A stretch of 64,000 nucleotides of DNA from Bacteroidales bacterium UBA4331 (GCA_002394395.1 DGTR01000023.1:1-64000); one strand, 5' to 3'. Positions 49,243 to 59,117 are shown, numbered from the stretch's first letter. Numbers and translations: made by a program. The notes: generated by a model not told the origin, from the sequence alone.

Positions 49243-50405
49243 AATTCAGCAATAAATTTCTTGAGCCTGTTCATGGCTTCGGACAGAACCTCACGGGAAG
49301 TCGCCAGATTGATGCGGACATAGTGCTCACCGCCGTACATCTCCGACGGATTGAAGAGGACGTGCGCCTCTTTCGCCAGACGGCAGCAGAACTGCTCTGC
49401 CGACATGCCCAAAGCCTCTATATTCACCCAAGCCAAGTACGTTCCTTCGGTCTCGTGAATAAGCAACTGCGGCAGTTCCTCATGCAGGAAATCGCGCAGG
49501 TAACAATAATTGCCATAGACATATTCATTCAGCTCATCGAGCCATTTCTCCGACTCGTTATACGCCGCTACTTGCGCTACCAAACCAAACGGATTGAGTC
49601 CGTTCACTTCATGAATCTCCAGCGCATGGTTGATCTGCTCGAAGAGTTGTTTGTTCGGCACATAGATGTTCGCGCACAAGAGTCCGGCGATATTAAACGC
49701 CTTCGAAGCCGACGTGCACACGCAGAAATCCGTATCGTCCAGTACGATCGTCGCAAATGGTGTATATTGATGCCCCGGGAAAGCAAACTCACAATGGATC
49801 TCATCGGAGAGAACGAACAAATGCTCACGGCGCATGATTGCTGCCAGATGCTCCAACTCCTCTTTCGTCCACACGCGCCCCGTGGGGTTATGAGGGTTAC
49901 AAAGCAAGAAGACATCCGCATGTTTAGCTTTCTCGGCAACATCCTCCCAGTCGATCTCAAAGCGGTTGTCGCGCAGCACTAATGGCGAAGGAACGAGCTC
50001 GCAGCCCATGTTTTCTATACAAGAGAAGAAGCAGTTATACGCCGGCGTGAAAGTCAACACACGCAGTTTCTCGCAACATTTCTTCTCATCTTTCTTCCTC
50101 GCCTGCAAAGCTGCAAAAATCGCAGAGATAGCCGGCACAACCGCCGTCGCATAAAGGAGATTGTCGCGGTTGATTCCTTTCCATCCGTGTCTCCGGCTGA
50201 ACCAGTTGGCAACCGCGTCATAATTGGCTTGCGGAACGATGGAATAACCAAACACCCCGTGATCCAAACGCCGCTGCATGGCTTCGCGGATAGGCTTGGC
50301 TGCCGCGAAATCCATATCTGCAATCCACAAGGGCAGACAGTCCTCCGCACATTCCGAATCCCATTTATAACAATCGGAATTCTTTCGATTTACGTATTCT
50401 AACAT
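49239..50405 (-). CDS. PLP-dependent aminotransferase/C-S lyase (MalY/PatB-like)
   Basis: The 388-residue fold-type I enzyme has the MalY/PatB start (LPLWIADMDFAAAKPIREAMQRRLDHGVFGYS), LLCNPHNPTGRVW, LSDEIHCEFAF and the PLP lysine in CTSASKAFNIAGL. Members are cystathionine beta-lyases that release homocysteine, pyruvate and ammonia. The cysteine and methionine link here is family knowledge only. It is translationally coupled to the DUF2520 gene. Confidence 0.9.
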   Translation of the reverse strand: MLEYVNRKNSDCYKWDSECAEDCLPLWIADMDFAAAKPIREAMQRRLDHGVFGYSIVPQANYDAVANWFSRRHGWKGINRDNLLYATAVVPAISAIFAALQARKKDEKKCCEKLRVLTFTPAYNCFFSCIENMGCELVPSPLVLRDNRFEIDWEDVAEKAKHADVFLLCNPHNPTGRVWTKEELEHLAAIMRREHLFVLSDEIHCEFAFPGHQYTPFATIVLDDTDFCVCTSASKAFNIAGLLCANIYVPNKQLFEQINHALEIHEVNGLNPFGLVAQVAAYNESEKWLDELNEYVYGNYCYLRDFLHEELPQLLIHETEGTYLAWVNIEALGMSAEQFCCRLAKEAHVLFNPSEMYGGEHYVRINLATSREVLSEAMNRLKKFIAEL

Positions 50406-50423
50406 GTTTTATTGGTTTATAAT

Positions 50424-52487
50424 TTAAGGTATAACAATTTTACGGGAAAGTCCGTTGCGAACAAGGATATATACGCCGGACGGCAGGCCGTCTGCAGCCT
50501 TCAGCTCAAGCCCGGAGATGGTATAAACAGAGGTTCTCGGGTCATTCAAAAGATCGGAATCGATATTCGCCTCTTCTATACCTGTCGCAATCTCGGAGAT
50601 TTGTATCTGCGAGTCGCTTACCTGAACCGGCAGGAATGCCTTTCCTGTACTTCCCGGGGCCAGCTCAAGCGGCTTCCATTGGCAATATACATGGTGATGA
50701 CCAAAAGCAAGGAGATACGAACCAGACGGTATATTAGCGGGAACGGATACATTGTAAATGGTAATTGGGTTTATAAAATAGTTGTTCACAGGCAGGCTCA
50801 CCGACGCAGAACGGACCCCTAACACAGACACCACTTCACTCGTAGCCGGGTCAAGAAGTAGCACGCCTAACTGACCGGAGAAGGTTTCTTCTCCCACATT
50901 CATCACACGATGAGCGGTTACACTCCATTGGCCGTTACGGGCAACTTGCATCTGCGAGCACACAATACTGTCTGTTGCCATTTCTATCGGAGACTCCAAC
51001 TCAGGAATCTGGAAACTTATTTGCGAAGAAGTAAGGGTGACTGTCGTCAGGTGCTTGCCTCCGGACTCTTGCATGATCTGCCATGGCGAATGGGCATTAG
51101 CACGGAAAAGACCGCATACTCGGTAAGTACCATTGGGTATCGTGTTCGGGAATGTGCAGTAAAAAGGCATAGGAGAGGTAAAGTAATAACTGGCAGGTAA
51201 CGAGTATCCCGCTGTGCCGGAAACAACCGCCTCTATCACGTCCGAAGTCGGAGATAAGATTCCAACGCTATACTGACCGTTAAAATCGTGCAATCCCTCA
51301 TTCTTGATCGTTACAAGGTTCACGGTTACCGTTTCCGAACGCGCAGCCTGAGTCTCTGGCAACTCTATCTGGGCTACCGACATCTGATGGATAGTGTCCG
51401 TGGAGCCCGTGGCTGGCTGGATTCCGATGGAGAAAGACACATCCGAGTTATAATCTCCAAGGTCGTTTGCACCTATTCCTTGATCCGTAGGATTCAATCC
51501 CGTGAGCAGATAATCTCCGTCACCAAGACCGCCCCAACCCCAGTTGAAGTGGAAATACCCGTTGGCACTGAATCCGTCGCAAAGGAATGCATGACCGCCA
51601 CCTGCTCCACGTCCGCTGACAAACACAGGACGACCTCCGCGCAGTTCATTACGGAGCTCGTCGGCTATGTATTCTATTTCGTACATCGATTTGGGCAAGA
51701 TGCGGATATTATGGTCGTAACCGAAGTAATTCATCAACCCTTTCATAACCATTACATACGATCCGCTACTGCCATCGGCGCCATACTCCATCTCGATGGC
51801 AACACCGCAATGGTACATGAGTCGTGCTACTGCCTGAGCCTGCTCCGGCGTATAATCGGAATAATAGCGATAACTGTCTAACATCATATCCCAGTCATAG
51901 GTCGTGTTGCCAAAATCGGCATAAAGCGTCCGGCTATATGCAGGATTTTCCTCACAAGTCCAGTAGTAACTATGGCTGCCTGTTCCTTGTGCAGGATAGC
52001 GATGGGTGTACATGATTTGCGCCATAGCCGTTGCGGTACAGCCGGTCACACAATGGTTCGTGCCATCATATGTAGGAACCATATTATTGAACGGTGTACC
52101 TTGGTTCCAATGACAAGGAACCAACGGAGCACATTCATCTTCTGCCTTGCTGAGGTAAATAGGATTCGTGTTGTAGTCCTCCAGCCAGGCTTTCAGAGCC
52201 GGCGGCATACTCTCTGCCGTCAATGCTCCATTGGGACTAAAGCCCAGCACTTCCGGCATCGCGTCATCCGCTGAGACAATCACAAAACTGTTACCCGCGT
52301 TAATTGCATACCACGCATCGGAGCGGCTGATAATCTCACACGAGACCGGAGTACTTCCTTGACGGGCCGGAGCACGGAGAGCTGATGTACGTTGGGCGAT
52401 GGAGATGGCTTCTTCCGGGGTTCGGAGAGCGGCGTAAAACAACTGTGCGGAAAGCACGGATAAGAGTAAAATAAGTGAACGCTTCAT
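50424..52487 (-). CDS. Secreted C10-family cysteine protease (streptopain-like), T9SS cargo
   Basis: The 687-residue preproprotein has a signal peptide (LILLLSVLSAQLFYAA), an inhibitory propeptide to about residue 120 (EEAISIAQRTSAL; NSFVIVSADDAMPEVLGFS), the C10 catalytic domain with HCVTGCTATAMAQIMYTHRYP (nucleophile Cys) and GGGHAFLCDGFSANGYFHFNWGWGG (His and Trp), two Ig-like domains, and a T9SS sorting end (SVYTISGLELKAADGLPSGVYILVRNG..RKIVIP). It would be exported by Sec, cross the outer membrane via T9SS and be processed by PorU. Confidence 0.92.
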   Translation of the reverse strand: MKRSLILLLSVLSAQLFYAALRTPEEAISIAQRTSALRAPARQGSTPVSCEIISRSDAWYAINAGNSFVIVSADDAMPEVLGFSPNGALTAESMPPALKAWLEDYNTNPIYLSKAEDECAPLVPCHWNQGTPFNNMVPTYDGTNHCVTGCTATAMAQIMYTHRYPAQGTGSHSYYWTCEENPAYSRTLYADFGNTTYDWDMMLDSYRYYSDYTPEQAQAVARLMYHCGVAIEMEYGADGSSGSYVMVMKGLMNYFGYDHNIRILPKSMYEIEYIADELRNELRGGRPVFVSGRGAGGGHAFLCDGFSANGYFHFNWGWGGLGDGDYLLTGLNPTDQGIGANDLGDYNSDVSFSIGIQPATGSTDTIHQMSVAQIELPETQAARSETVTVNLVTIKNEGLHDFNGQYSVGILSPTSDVIEAVVSGTAGYSLPASYYFTSPMPFYCTFPNTIPNGTYRVCGLFRANAHSPWQIMQESGGKHLTTVTLTSSQISFQIPELESPIEMATDSIVCSQMQVARNGQWSVTAHRVMNVGEETFSGQLGVLLLDPATSEVVSVLGVRSASVSLPVNNYFINPITIYNVSVPANIPSGSYLLAFGHHHVYCQWKPLELAPGSTGKAFLPVQVSDSQIQISEIATGIEEANIDSDLLNDPRTSVYTISGLELKAADGLPSGVYILVRNGLSRKIVIP

Positions 52488-52510
52488 GAGTAATGAATAT
52501 TTTATGGTTA

Positions 52511-53875
52511 TTAATGATTTTCGCTGTAATTCTTATAAAACTCCGAAACGGCAATAATTCCCTTCTCCCAGACCTCTAAATCCATACTCTCGTTGGGCGA
52601 ATGAATGGCATTCTGCTCCAAGCCAAAGCCCATAAGGATGGTCTTACAACCGAGAATCTGCTCAAAAGCAGCAATAATAGGGATTGATCCGCCGCGGCGG
52701 GCAGCCAACGGACGGACGCCGAACGCTTTCTCAAAGCCCTTCTCCGCCGCTTTATAAGCCGGAATATCTATCGGGCACACATAGCCCTGACCGCCATGCA
52801 TAGGAATTACTTTGATCCGCACACTCTTCGGCGCAAGCGACTCCATATATTTCACAAACGCGCGCGAGATCTTCTCGTGGTCCTGGTTCGCCACAAGGCG
52901 GCAGGAGACCTTCGCAAACGCCTTGCCCGGCAGCACGGTCTTGCTTCCTTCGCCTGTATAACCTCCCCAGATGCCGCAGATGTCAAATGACGGACGGCAA
53001 CTGTTGCGCTCGAGCGTCGAGTAGCCCGCTTCGCCAAACACCTCCTCTACGCCGATCGCCTTGTTGTATTTCTGCTGGTCAAAAGGTATCTGCGCAATCA
53101 TCTTACGCTCCTCTTCAGGAATCGGCAGCACGTCATCGTAAAAGCCCGGAATAGTGATCTTTCCGTGCTCGTCCACCACCTTCGAAAGCATCTCACAAAG
53201 GGCATTTATAGGGTTCTTGACCGCGCCGCCGAAATGACCGGAATGCAGGTCTCTATTCGGCCCGTCCACCTCTATCTGCCAATATGCCAGACCACGCAGA
53301 CCCGTGGTGATAGAAGGTGTCTCTTTGCCGATCATCGACGTGTCGGAAACCAAGATAATATCTGCCTTCAGCAGTTCCTTATGTTCCTCTAAAAACGCCT
53401 CCAAAGACGGCGAACCGATCTCTTCCTCGCCTTCAAAAATAAACTTGACGTTACATCCCATCTGACCGCTCTTGACCATGTACTCAAACGCCTTCGCCTG
53501 AATCATCGCCTGTCCTTTGTCATCATCCGCTCCACGCGCATAAAGCCGTCCGTCACGCACACTCGGCTCCCACGGATCCGTTCTCCATTCCTCCACCGGC
53601 TCCACCGGCATCACATCATAGTGCGCGTAAACAAGTACGGTAGGCGCGGAACTGTCTGCTTTGTACTCCGCGTACACAAATGGGTTACCGCTGGACGGAA
53701 GGACCTCTGCTTTCTGGCAACCGGCTTCCAGCAACAATTCTCTCCACCTTTCCGCACAACGTCGCATATCCGCTTTATGTTCCGCTTGACAACTCACAGA
53801 TGGTATCCGAATGAGGCTTCCCCACTCTTCCATAAATCGCTCACGATGAGCCGCTATATATTCCTGAACGGTCAT
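52511..53875 (-). CDS. M20-family metallodipeptidase
   Basis: The start is ATG 53875 (MTVQEYIAAHRERFMEEW). The 454-residue cytosolic enzyme has YAHYDVMPVEP (zinc His-x-Asp), RGADDDKGQ (bridging Asp), FIFEGEEEIGSP (catalytic Glu-Glu), a dimerisation domain with LHSGHFGG, and GLEQNAIHSPNE (last zinc His). It splits dipeptides, fitting the peptide-fermenting lifestyle suggested by the S9 and C10 peptidases nearby. Confidence 0.92.
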   Translation of the reverse strand: MTVQEYIAAHRERFMEEWGSLIRIPSVSCQAEHKADMRRCAERWRELLLEAGCQKAEVLPSSGNPFVYAEYKADSSAPTVLVYAHYDVMPVEPVEEWRTDPWEPSVRDGRLYARGADDDKGQAMIQAKAFEYMVKSGQMGCNVKFIFEGEEEIGSPSLEAFLEEHKELLKADIILVSDTSMIGKETPSITTGLRGLAYWQIEVDGPNRDLHSGHFGGAVKNPINALCEMLSKVVDEHGKITIPGFYDDVLPIPEEERKMIAQIPFDQQKYNKAIGVEEVFGEAGYSTLERNSCRPSFDICGIWGGYTGEGSKTVLPGKAFAKVSCRLVANQDHEKISRAFVKYMESLAPKSVRIKVIPMHGGQGYVCPIDIPAYKAAEKGFEKAFGVRPLAARRGGSIPIIAAFEQILGCKTILMGFGLEQNAIHSPNESMDLEVWEKGIIAVSEFYKNYSENH

Positions 53876-53892
53876 AGATTTAAAATTTGGCG

Positions 53893-53923
53893 CAAAGATA
53901 CAAAAAAAATTGCATATATGCAA
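53893..53923 (-). promoter_or_regulatory. Promoter of the M20 dipeptidase gene with TTGCATATATGCAA palindrome
   Basis: Reverse-strand TTG (53921-53923) and TATCTTTG (53893-53900), 20-bp spacer. The palindrome at 53910-53923 supplies the -33 element, as at 33325 and 40038. Confidence 0.75.
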
Positions 53924-53935
53924 GATTTTGTACAT

Positions 53936-54210
53936 TTTTTAGAAACAAAACATCTTTTTGTGTATCTTCTGTATATCCTAAACAACCCAAAATAACCCCT
54001 GAACACCCCCAAAACACCCCCTAATAAGACTTAAACCATAGGATCACCATAAGATGACCATAGGATCACCATAGGATAAACCCTATATTTTGTCATTTTT
54101 GCCACTTTTACTATATATACATAGTATATATACTTTTTGATGCATCTTCAAGCAAAAGACAAACTCTTTCTCCTTCATTTAATCAAAAAAAATTAAGAAA
54201 AATACGTGCG
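53936..54210. repeat. Repeat-rich spacer before lptD
   Basis: CCATAGGATCACCATA occurs at about 54031 and 54058, with CCATAAGATGACCATA between and CCATAGGATAAACC after, so an 8-9 bp unit (ATAGGATCA/CC) is repeated about five times in tandem. A run of C-rich words (ACCCCTGAACACCCCCAAAACACCCCC) precedes it. No gene is supported. Confidence 0.6.
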
Positions 54211-54213
54211 CGC

Positions 54214-54244
54214 TTGCGTATGTCAAAAAAAAGTTGTACCTTTG
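54214..54244 (+). promoter_or_regulatory. Promoter of lptD
   Basis: TTG (54214-54216), 20-bp spacer, TACCTTTG (54237-54244). Transcription from about 54251 rules out the upstream ATG at 54206 as start of the gene. Confidence 0.8.
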
Positions 54245-54268
54245 CAGCCGTTTTTAATTTGCGGTATA

Positions 54269-57070
54269 GTGCGCGTACGTGTATATATATGGATTTTGAG
54301 CCTCCTACTCTGCTTCACAGCGGTGTGGGCGGAAGATAGTATATACGTTGCGAGGGACACATTAGCGGCGGATAGTATAGCAGCGGATAGTGTAGCGGCG
54401 GATAGTGTAGCCAAGCCGCAGGAGGTGAAGAAGAAGAGTGCGCTCTCCGCGCCCGTACACTATCAGTCATCGGACTCGATGGTGATGATGGCGAACGGAA
54501 CGGCTTATCTGCACGGTAAAGGAGAACTCAAATACGAGAAGATGGAGCTCACGTCCGATTACATCCGCATGAATATCGATTCGAGCCTCATTTATGCGCG
54601 GGGAGTGTACGATAGTCTGGAGTACGAATGGAAAGGCAAGCCCGTTTTCAAAGACGGCAAAGACAGCTACGAAACCAACGAGATTACCTATAATATCAAG
54701 ACCCAGAAAGGTTACATCCGCCATGTAGTGACGCAGCAAGGCGAGGGGTACATCATCGCCGACAAGACCAAGAAAGTAGAAGGCAATGAGATGATGATGG
54801 CGGGCGGTCAGTACACGACTTGCGACAACCATGAGCACCCGCATTTCTACCTGAAGATGACCAAAGCAAAAGTCAAACCCGGCAGTTATATTGCTACAGG
54901 ACCGGCATATATGGTGGTTGGTGATGTACCGCTACCATTAGCTATTCCGTTCGGTTTCTTCCCCTTCACGGACTCCTACTCCAGCGGAATTATCATGCCG
55001 ACTTTCGGAGATGACTACAGCCGAGGTCTGTATCTCAGTAATTTCGGATACTATTTTGCCCTGTCGGATTACGCGGATCTGGAAGTCACGGGAGACATCT
55101 ATAGCCGCGGCACATGGGCTGTAAGGGCAAGGAGCAAATATGTCTGGCGTTACCATTTCTCAGGAAACCTGAGTATCAACTACCGCAACGACGTGACAAG
55201 TGAGAAAGGCATGCCGGACTACGCTACAAGCAGGAATTTCAGCGTTCAATGGACCCATAGTCAAGATTCGAAATCAAACCCTTACAGCACGTTCTCCGCG
55301 TCCGTAAACTTCGCAACAAGTGGTTATAACCGCAGTAACATCAACAGTTACTACAACCCGACTTTGTATTCGGAAAACACGAAGAGTAGTACAATCAACT
55401 ACACGCAGCGTTTCCCTGACAGCCCATGGAGCCTGAGTATGACCGCCAGTCTGACCCAACGTACGAGCGACTCGACAATAAGCCTTACCGCGCCGCAGTT
55501 AACCGTCTCGATGAGTAGTATTTACCCCTTCAAACTATGGCGGCAGGCTGCACTCAAACGAAAAGGCAAAGTCGGAGGCAAGGAGCAATGGTATGAAAAG
55601 ATCAAGATGAGCTATTCCGGAAACGGAAAAATAGCAGTAAACAGCATCAAAGAGAAAAATTTCCTCAAGTCGGATTTCCTGCGCGACTGGCAAACGGGAC
55701 TAAACCACTCTCTCCCGATTAACGCAAGCTTTACGGTACTCAAATACCTGAACATTACACCGAACATCAATCTGCGTGACAGGATGTATTTCACACGTAC
55801 CGACCGTTACTGGGACGAGCAGGAACAGAAGATGGCGATGGACACCACAACAGGCTTCTACAACGTCTTTGACTTCGATGTGGGACTCAGTTTCAGCACG
55901 AAGATTTACGGCTTCTTTACGCCGCTGAAGAAGTTATTCCCGAACAGCAAAGTGGAGAAATTCCGCCATGTAATGACCCCGACGATGAGTATCAGCTACC
56001 ATCCGGATTTCGGAAACTCCTTCTGGGGATACTACGGCAGTTACGATGAGCCGGTGTATTACCGCGATAGTCTGGATGCCTCGGGACGCAAAGTACCAAC
56101 AGGTGAAGTGGTGCATCAGACTTATTCCCGATTCCAAGGCAGCCCGTACGGTACCGCCTCACAAGGTATGTCCGCAACCCTCAACTTCGGACTGGCGAAC
56201 AACTTGGAGATGAAGATCGTAAACAGTAAAGACACCACCGGCAAGCAACCCTTCAAAGTCATCAGCCTGATTGATAACTTCTCTATCAACGGCGGTTATA
56301 ACTTTGCGGCGGATAGTATGAATTGGAACCAGTTCTCCGTGAACTTACGTCTGAAATTTCCGTATCTGAACAACTATAGCCTGAACGTGAGTACGCACCT
56401 CGATCCGTATATGTATGAATTAAATGCACTCGGAACACCTGTACGGACCAATAAACAGTACTGGCACAACGGCCGGTTCCCGCATTGGGACGGACTGAGG
56501 TGGAGTTTCAATTACACGATCTCCGATCAGACAATCAAGAAATGGAGAGACAAGTTAGAGGGACGCAAGTCCAAAGACGAGACGCCGCAGGACGAAGAGA
56601 ATAGCGACATGGCATCCGTAGAGAAAGATGGCGAAGGAATGGACCACAACGCAAAACGGGAGAAGAAAAAAGAAGAAGTCGATGACGGATACGTGAAAAC
56701 CGATTTCCCGTGGAGCGTGTCCCTCAGTTATTCGCTCGCTTATGCTCCGGGTAGAGAGTTTGACTACCAGAAGATGTACTACAAGATGAAGTTCACCCAC
56801 AGCATGACTCTAAGCGGTAACTTAGGCCTGGGACAAGGATGGAAAGTGAGTGCAAACATGACGTACAACTTCGAATACAAGAAAGTAACAGCCTGCACGT
56901 TTAACATCAGCCGTGACCTGCATTGTTGGAACATGACGGCAAGTATCAACCCTGTCGGTCCGTTCAAGAGCTATACCTTCCACATAGGCGTAAACGCGTC
57001 CATGCTTGCGGACCTCAAATATGATAAGAACAGTAACCAGTCCACTAACGGACGAGTTAACTGGTGGTAA
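54269..57070 (+). CDS. lptD: LPS-assembly protein LptD, Bacteroidetes type
   Basis: The start is GTG 54269, the only start codon below the promoter that gives a signal peptide (RVRVYIWILSLLLCFTAVWA). The 933-residue outer-membrane protein has an N-terminal OstA/LptA-like beta-jellyroll (GTAYLHGKGELKYEKMELTSDYIRM...; GGQYTTCDNHEHPHFYLKM), then a large beta-barrel with strands such as GLYLSNFGYYFALSDYADLEVTGDIYSRG up to the C terminus. It inserts lipopolysaccharide into the outer leaflet. Just after the signal is a 15-bp tandem repeat encoding AADSIAADSVAADSV (54365-54410). A Lys/Glu-rich insertion near residues 760-815 is probably an extracellular or periplasmic loop. Confidence 0.85.
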   Translation: MRVRVYIWILSLLLCFTAVWAEDSIYVARDTLAADSIAADSVAADSVAKPQEVKKKSALSAPVHYQSSDSMVMMANGTAYLHGKGELKYEKMELTSDYIRMNIDSSLIYARGVYDSLEYEWKGKPVFKDGKDSYETNEITYNIKTQKGYIRHVVTQQGEGYIIADKTKKVEGNEMMMAGGQYTTCDNHEHPHFYLKMTKAKVKPGSYIATGPAYMVVGDVPLPLAIPFGFFPFTDSYSSGIIMPTFGDDYSRGLYLSNFGYYFALSDYADLEVTGDIYSRGTWAVRARSKYVWRYHFSGNLSINYRNDVTSEKGMPDYATSRNFSVQWTHSQDSKSNPYSTFSASVNFATSGYNRSNINSYYNPTLYSENTKSSTINYTQRFPDSPWSLSMTASLTQRTSDSTISLTAPQLTVSMSSIYPFKLWRQAALKRKGKVGGKEQWYEKIKMSYSGNGKIAVNSIKEKNFLKSDFLRDWQTGLNHSLPINASFTVLKYLNITPNINLRDRMYFTRTDRYWDEQEQKMAMDTTTGFYNVFDFDVGLSFSTKIYGFFTPLKKLFPNSKVEKFRHVMTPTMSISYHPDFGNSFWGYYGSYDEPVYYRDSLDASGRKVPTGEVVHQTYSRFQGSPYGTASQGMSATLNFGLANNLEMKIVNSKDTTGKQPFKVISLIDNFSINGGYNFAADSMNWNQFSVNLRLKFPYLNNYSLNVSTHLDPYMYELNALGTPVRTNKQYWHNGRFPHWDGLRWSFNYTISDQTIKKWRDKLEGRKSKDETPQDEENSDMASVEKDGEGMDHNAKREKKKEEVDDGYVKTDFPWSVSLSYSLAYAPGREFDYQKMYYKMKFTHSMTLSGNLGLGQGWKVSANMTYNFEYKKVTACTFNISRDLHCWNMTASINPVGPFKSYTFHIGVNASMLADLKYDKNSNQSTNGRVNWW

Positions 57071-57074
57071 AGAC

Positions 57075-57105
57075 ATTTACCATTTGGACATTTAAACATT
57101 TAGAG
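57075..57105. repeat. Dispersed repeat ATTTACCATTTGGACATTTA between lptD and slyD
   Basis: The 20-mer at 57075-57094 is identical to that inside lpdA at 33751-33770. Confidence 0.8.
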
Positions 57106-57107
57106 AT

Positions 57108-57686
57108 ATGAAAATCGAGAACTTAAAAGTAGTAAAAGCCACGTACGAGCTGTATATAGCCGGCGAGAATGGCAAAGAAGAACTAATGGAGAAAGCAACC
57201 GCGGAGACCCCGTTAGTATGGTGCCACGGCGAAGGAATGATGCTTCCTGCGTTTGAGGCTGCCATGGAAGGCAAAGAGGCCGGCGAGCATTTTGACTTCA
57301 CACTCAAAGCCGCTGACGCTTATGGCGAGTACCTCGAAGAAGGCGTCATGGAACTGCCGAAGACGATGTTCTTCAACGGCGACGGCGAGTTTGACGAGGA
57401 GCGTGTGTACGTGGGTGCGATCGTACCGATGAACACTGTCGACGGACAGATTGTCAAAGCACAAGTATGCGAGATCACAGAGGACAAAGTGACAATCGAC
57501 CTCAACCACCCGTACGCCGGCGAGGACCTGCACTTCAAGGGAGAGATCTTAGACATCCGCGACGTGACGGAAGGCGAACTCAAAGCCATACGTAACCCCA
57601 AACACGGCTGTGGAGGCTGCGGTGGAGGGCATTGCGGAGATGGCGGCTGCGAGAGCTGCGACAAAGGCTGCGGAAATTGTAAATAA
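57108..57686 (+). CDS. slyD: SlyD-like FKBP peptidyl-prolyl isomerase with metal-binding tail
   Basis: The 192-residue product has an interrupted FKBP domain with an IF (insert-in-flap) chaperone domain: TPLVWCHGEGMMLPAFEAAMEGKEAGEHFDFTL, then ADAYGEY and the insert AIVPMNTVDGQIVKAQVCEI...TIDLNHPYAGEDLHF. The last 30 residues hold seven Cys and two His (NPKHGCGGCGGGHCGDGGC and on), the nickel- or zinc-binding tail typical of SlyD. It catalyses proline isomerisation in the cytosol and delivers metal. It lies between lptD and der on the same strand. Confidence 0.9.
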   Translation: MKIENLKVVKATYELYIAGENGKEELMEKATAETPLVWCHGEGMMLPAFEAAMEGKEAGEHFDFTLKAADAYGEYLEEGVMELPKTMFFNGDGEFDEERVYVGAIVPMNTVDGQIVKAQVCEITEDKVTIDLNHPYAGEDLHFKGEILDIRDVTEGELKAIRNPKHGCGGCGGGHCGDGGCESCDKGCGNCK

Positions 57687-57706
57687 CAACAAAATACTAT
57701 AAAACT

Positions 57707-59023
57707 ATGGCAAATATTGTAGCGATAGTGGGTCGTCCCAATGTTGGGAAATCGACTCTTTTTAACAGGCTCACGGGAACCCGTAGAGCGATAGTGATGA
57801 ACACCGCGGGAACGACTCGTGACCGCCAGTACGGCAAAGCCGAATGGTGCGGACGGGAGTTCTCGGTCATCGACACAGGAGGATGGGTCGTTAATAGCGA
57901 CGACACCTTCGAATCCGAGATCAACCGTCAGGTGGATCTGGCAATCCGTGAAGCAGATGTAGTGATGCTTGTCGTGGACGTGAACGAAGGCGTGACGCAA
58001 TTCGATATGGAGGTGGCACACCTGCTGCGACAAGCAAAGAAACCGACCGTACTCTGCGTCAACAAAGTAGATACCTTCGAGAATCAATACGGAGCAGCCG
58101 AGTTCTACAAACTCGGTCTCGGTGAGCCCTTTATCCTCTCTGCTGAGAACGGTTTAGGAACCGGTGATCTGCTGGACGAAGTAGTCAGCCGTTTCCGCAA
58201 AGAAGACGACTCAGACGAGCAGTTGGAAGAGTTACCGCGCTTTGCGATTGTCGGAAGGCCTAATGCCGGCAAGTCCAGTATTCTCAATGCCTTCATCGGT
58301 GAGGAGCGTACCATCGTAACCGACATTCCCGGAACAACACGCGACTCGATCTATACGCGGTACAACAAATTCGGCAAAGACTTTTATCTCGTTGACACAG
58401 CAGGTATCCGCAAAAAAGCGAAAGTGACAGAAGATCAAGAGTACTACTCGGTCGTTCGTTCTATCCGCGCTATCGAGAATAGCGATGTGTGCATTTTGAT
58501 GATCGACGCTACGCGTGGCATCGAAGCGCAGGACCTCAATATCTACTCGCTCATTCAGAAAAACAAGAAGGGTCTGGTGGTCTGCATCAACAAGTGGGAT
58601 TTGGTTGAAAGTAAGACGAATCAGGACATTAAAGCCTATGAAAGTGCCATTCGCGAACGAATCGCACCATTTACAGACTTCCCGATCATCTTCACAAGTG
58701 CCGTAACCAAACAGCGAATCTTCAAAGTTGTGGAGACTGCGCTGCACGTATATGAGAACAAAAACAAGAAGATTCCGACCGCACAGTTGAACGAGAAATT
58801 CCTGCCGCTCATCGAGAACTATCCGCCGCCCGCATGGAAAGGCAAGTATATTAAAATCAAGTATTGTACCCAGCTGCCGAACACGCAGATTCCGACCTTT
58901 GTGTTCTTCGCCAACCTGCCGCAGTACGTCAAAGAGCCGTACAGACGGTTCTTGGAGAACAAACTGCGCGAGTGGTGGGACTTCGAAGGTACGCCGGTAC
59001 AACTCTTCATTCGGGCAAAATAA
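57707..59023 (+). CDS. der: Ribosome-assembly GTPase Der (EngA)
   Basis: The 438-residue protein has two GTPase domains in tandem, the hallmark of Der: first G1 GRPNVGKSTLFNRL, G3 DTGGW, G4 NKVD; second G1 GRPNAGKSSILNA, G3 DTAGI, G4 NKWD; then a KH-like C-terminal domain (PPPAWKGKYIKIKYCTQ...VQLFIRAK). It acts in 50S subunit maturation. It starts 20 bp after slyD. Confidence 0.97.
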   Translation: MANIVAIVGRPNVGKSTLFNRLTGTRRAIVMNTAGTTRDRQYGKAEWCGREFSVIDTGGWVVNSDDTFESEINRQVDLAIREADVVMLVVDVNEGVTQFDMEVAHLLRQAKKPTVLCVNKVDTFENQYGAAEFYKLGLGEPFILSAENGLGTGDLLDEVVSRFRKEDDSDEQLEELPRFAIVGRPNAGKSSILNAFIGEERTIVTDIPGTTRDSIYTRYNKFGKDFYLVDTAGIRKKAKVTEDQEYYSVVRSIRAIENSDVCILMIDATRGIEAQDLNIYSLIQKNKKGLVVCINKWDLVESKTNQDIKAYESAIRERIAPFTDFPIIFTSAVTKQRIFKVVETALHVYENKNKKIPTAQLNEKFLPLIENYPPPAWKGKYIKIKYCTQLPNTQIPTFVFFANLPQYVKEPYRRFLENKLREWWDFEGTPVQLFIRAK

Positions 59024-59086
59024 AGACAAAAAGCGAATGGTTATAGGCTAAAGTTTAAGAAAAAGTTACACTTTTTACTTAATTGC

Positions 59087-59117
59087 TTGCATATGTCAAA
59101 AAAAAGTTGTAACTTTG
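59087..59117 (+). promoter_or_regulatory. Promoter of the FAH-porU operon
   Basis: TTG (59087-59089) and TAACTTTG (59110-59117), 20-bp spacer with A8 tract; the gene starts at 59194. Confidence 0.75.

Noticed and set aside
54206..54268. ATG at 54206 as start of lptD
   Set aside because: It lies upstream of the -33 element and -7 box; transcripts begin near 54251, so the GTG at 54269, which opens a signal peptide, is preferred.
57600..57686. Frameshift or low-complexity error at the end of slyD
   Set aside because: The Cys/Gly/His-rich tail is a normal feature of SlyD proteins, and the frame is closed by a proper stop before der.
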